Shown here piece after piece: positions 63,009 to 64,000 of a stretch of 64,000 nt of DNA. The notes beneath the pieces are model-generated. The model was given only the letters and a program-made list of their open reading frames with translations. It was not told the origin of the DNA and did no database searches. Source of the stretch: Floricoccus penangensis. GTDB taxonomy: Bacteria; Bacillota; Bacilli; Lactobacillales; Streptococcaceae. The number at the start of each line of letters is the position of its first letter. Positions within the stretch are counted from its first letter, which is position 1. The translations under genes and the position numbers were made by a program. Location of the stretch: the NCBI RefSeq assembly GCF_001832885.1, contig NZ_MKIQ01000026.1, forward strand, positions 83,376-147,375, in the 5' to 3' direction.

Positions 63009-63043
63009 ATAAATACTATAAGTACTTATAGTATTTATTTTTA
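63009..63043 (+). terminator. perfect 30-bp palindrome after the GDPD gene
   Basis: ATAAATACTATAAG, TA, CTTATAGTATTTAT is a perfect palindrome followed by TTTTTA. It may terminate the GDPD transcript despite the AU-rich stem, or act as an operator dyad upstream of the folT promoter. Confidence 0.55.
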
Positions 63044-63063
63044 TACTTAGATTCATTTTTTTA

Positions 63064-63190
63064 TGCTATAATCAAAAAGTAATATTTTATTACAGAGTAG
63101 TTTTACAAGCGTCAAGTGTCCGTGGGATGGGATGTTGCCCCGGGACGAAGCCGATTTTATCGACGCGGTTTGTAGAATGCATTCGCTGTC
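63064..63190 (+). ncRNA. tetrahydrofolate (THF) riboswitch with promoter
   Basis: After an extended -10 TGCTATAAT (63064-63072) the THF-I core is readable. It runs ACAGAGTAG (63092), GCGTCAAGTGTCCG, GGGATGGGATGTTGCCCCG, GACGAAGCCGATTTTATCG, GCGGTTTGTAGAATGCATTC, GCTGTC. The GAGTAG / GCGTCAAGTG / GGGATGTxG / ACGAAGC / GCGGTTxG / AATGCATxCGCT elements match the folT-associated class. Downstream AGCTC/GAGCT can enclose the ribosome site GAGGA, suggesting translational control. It explains the gene-free stretch before folT. Confidence 0.9.
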
Positions 63191-63254
63191 AAGAAATTAT
63201 ATTGGAAATTCCAAGCAATTTTTAACAGCTCACCAAAATTTAGAGGAGAGCTCA

Positions 63255-63827
63255 ATGAAAAAATTTACAGACAAATACCTGCCTAAAATAACAACTAGGC
63301 TTACGGTAACACTAGCAATGCTTATGGCGTTGAAATTTATTATTGGAAAATTATCAGTTTGGATAATTCCAGGTACTTTAAAAGTTGGTTTTAGCTTTGT
63401 TCCTAATGTACTTATTGGTGCTGTTGCAGGTCCAATAATTGCTCCAATCACTTTTGTTTTATCTGATATTATCAATATGGCAACTGGTGGCGGTGGTGGA
63501 AGTCATTTTATACTTGCCTTTACTCTTTTAGAAGCTGTTCAAGGTTTCTTTTATGGATTATTCTTTTACAAAAAAAGATTGGACGCAAAAAGTATAAAAG
63601 ATTGGGCTTATACTAGCTTTGCTGTTATAGTGATCATGCTGATTGGAACATTTATCTTTACACCACTTTTAATTCAAATTTACTTTAAAATTCCAATCAA
63701 AGTACAATACTTTGCACAAGGTAGAATCTTTAAGATTTTTGAAATACCAGTTAGAATTATAATTATTATGCTGATTGTACCTGCTTTACAAAAGATACCT
63801 TCAGTAAAAAAATATATATTAAATTAA
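63255..63827 (+). CDS. folT: folate ECF transporter S component FolT
   Basis: Membrane substrate-binding subunit of the folate ECF importer, 190 aa with six hydrophobic segments. Family features are TTRLTVTLAMLMALKFIIGK, LSVWIIPGTLKVGFSFVP, AGPIIAPITFVLSDIINMA and FTLLEAVQGFFYGLFFYKKR. The start at 63255 is set by GAGGAGAG 6 nt upstream. A reading that starts 123 bp earlier would translate the riboswitch and must be wrong. The THF riboswitch directly supports the folate assignment. It requires the EcfA/A'/T module encoded elsewhere, shared with ThiT. Confidence 0.95.
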   Translation: MKKFTDKYLPKITTRLTVTLAMLMALKFIIGKLSVWIIPGTLKVGFSFVPNVLIGAVAGPIIAPITFVLSDIINMATGGGGGSHFILAFTLLEAVQGFFYGLFFYKKRLDAKSIKDWAYTSFAVIVIMLIGTFIFTPLLIQIYFKIPIKVQYFAQGRIFKIFEIPVRIIIIMLIVPALQKIPSVKKYILN

Positions 63828-63860
63828 AAAAGCAAAGTACATCCCACTTTGCTTTTTTTG
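63826..63860 (+). terminator. folT terminator
   Basis: AAAAAAGCAAAGT and ACTTTGCTTTTTTT form a 13-bp stem with a 7-nt loop. A GAGGC/GCCTC hairpin of unknown role follows at 63868-63880. Confidence 0.85.
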
Positions 63861-63952
63861 CGTATGAGGCTGTGCCTCGCGTCAAAAATGTATGATAAAT
63901 GCTAATCATATATACAACTAGTATCTAAGACCGATAAAAATATTATAAATTA

Positions 63953-64000
63953 TGGTATAATGTTAAAGAATGACTTTTAAAAAAAGAGGTGAATATGAAA
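63953..64000 (+). CDS. start of the next gene (partial)
   Basis: An extended -10 TGGTATAAT (-10 at 63956-63961) and ribosome site AAAGAGGTG lead to an ATG at 63995. Only Met-Lys lies inside the window, so nothing can be said about the product. The coordinates given include promoter and ribosome site. Confidence 0.6.

Noticed and set aside
63132..63254. N-terminal extension of FolT
   Set aside because: It lies entirely within the THF riboswitch and linker, and the codons there follow RNA structure. A strong ribosome site supports 63255.

Overview
The window is a low-GC Firmicutes chromosome segment, almost certainly Streptococcaceae and closer to Lactococcus/Floricoccus than to classical Streptococcus. 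The evidence is gene order (vicR-vicK-vicX, then rnc-smc-HAD-ftsY), a short streptococcal-type VicK, a tandem array of NlpA/MetQ lipoproteins ahead of metN-metI, a PnuC-NadR pair, a YdbC-type PC4 protein, and a small SRP RNA with a URRC-type tetraloop right after tadA. Most of the window is core genome. No transposase, integrase, phage gene or CRISPR array is visible. The genus is an inference from gene content.

Layout. 1-1.7 kb: a polar amino-acid ABC ATPase and binding protein on the minus strand, with a structured repeat after them. 1.9-11.5 kb: vicRKX, rnc, smc, a HAD phosphatase and ftsY. 11.6-17.2 kb: oleate hydratase, CtsR-controlled clpP, and a cation P-type ATPase behind a structured leader. 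17.3-21.8 kb: rpmB, asp23-like yloU, fakA, recG. 21.8-22.8 kb: a 1-kb non-coding block with an sRNA-like locus and four tandem ~122-bp structured repeats. 22.8-28.4 kb: ctsR-clpC, pnuC-nadR, ydbC and a DUF3397 membrane protein. 28.5-31.3 kb: a minus-strand operon of three DUF2812 paralogues, a PadR regulator and a CPBP protease, behind an operator-rich promoter. 31.6-33.7 kb: ybaK, a DUF368 (PopT-type) transporter and TPP-riboswitch-controlled thiT. 33.7-34.05 kb: a decayed lactate/hydroxyisocaproate dehydrogenase gene. 34.1-38.8 kb: methionine ABC transport with three binding proteins. 38.9-39.07 kb: a probable CiaR-controlled small RNA. 39.2-47.7 kb: MBL protein, tadA, SRP RNA, yueI, GNAT, spxR-like gene, nrnA-like gene, murZ, rpmE2, rpsA, usp. 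47.9-64 kb: a small charged protein, a Na+/H+ antiporter, a cysteine desulfurase with thiI, pbp1b, tyrS, def, rpsO, GNAT, ytxK, ackA, a membrane GDPD, and a THF riboswitch with folT.

The most interesting material is non-coding. (1) A dispersed hairpin family keeps one architecture in all five copies: 7-bp outer helix, 2-nt 5' bulge, 7-bp inner helix, A2-A3 or TT loop. The stem sequences differ and most changes are compensated, and the flanks are TGTCGA and GTCGC. (2) A small-RNA gene has a perfect TTTAAG-N5-TTTAAG site 10 nt before its -10, the csRNA hallmark of the CiaR regulon. It shares a 15-nt anti-Shine-Dalgarno core with a second sRNA-like locus next to the hairpin array. (3) Three unrelated genes (recG, yueI, the DUF3397 gene) have the same extended -10, six bases, ATG arrangement, which predicts leaderless mRNAs.

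All calls come from reading the sequence and from family knowledge. No database search was run.
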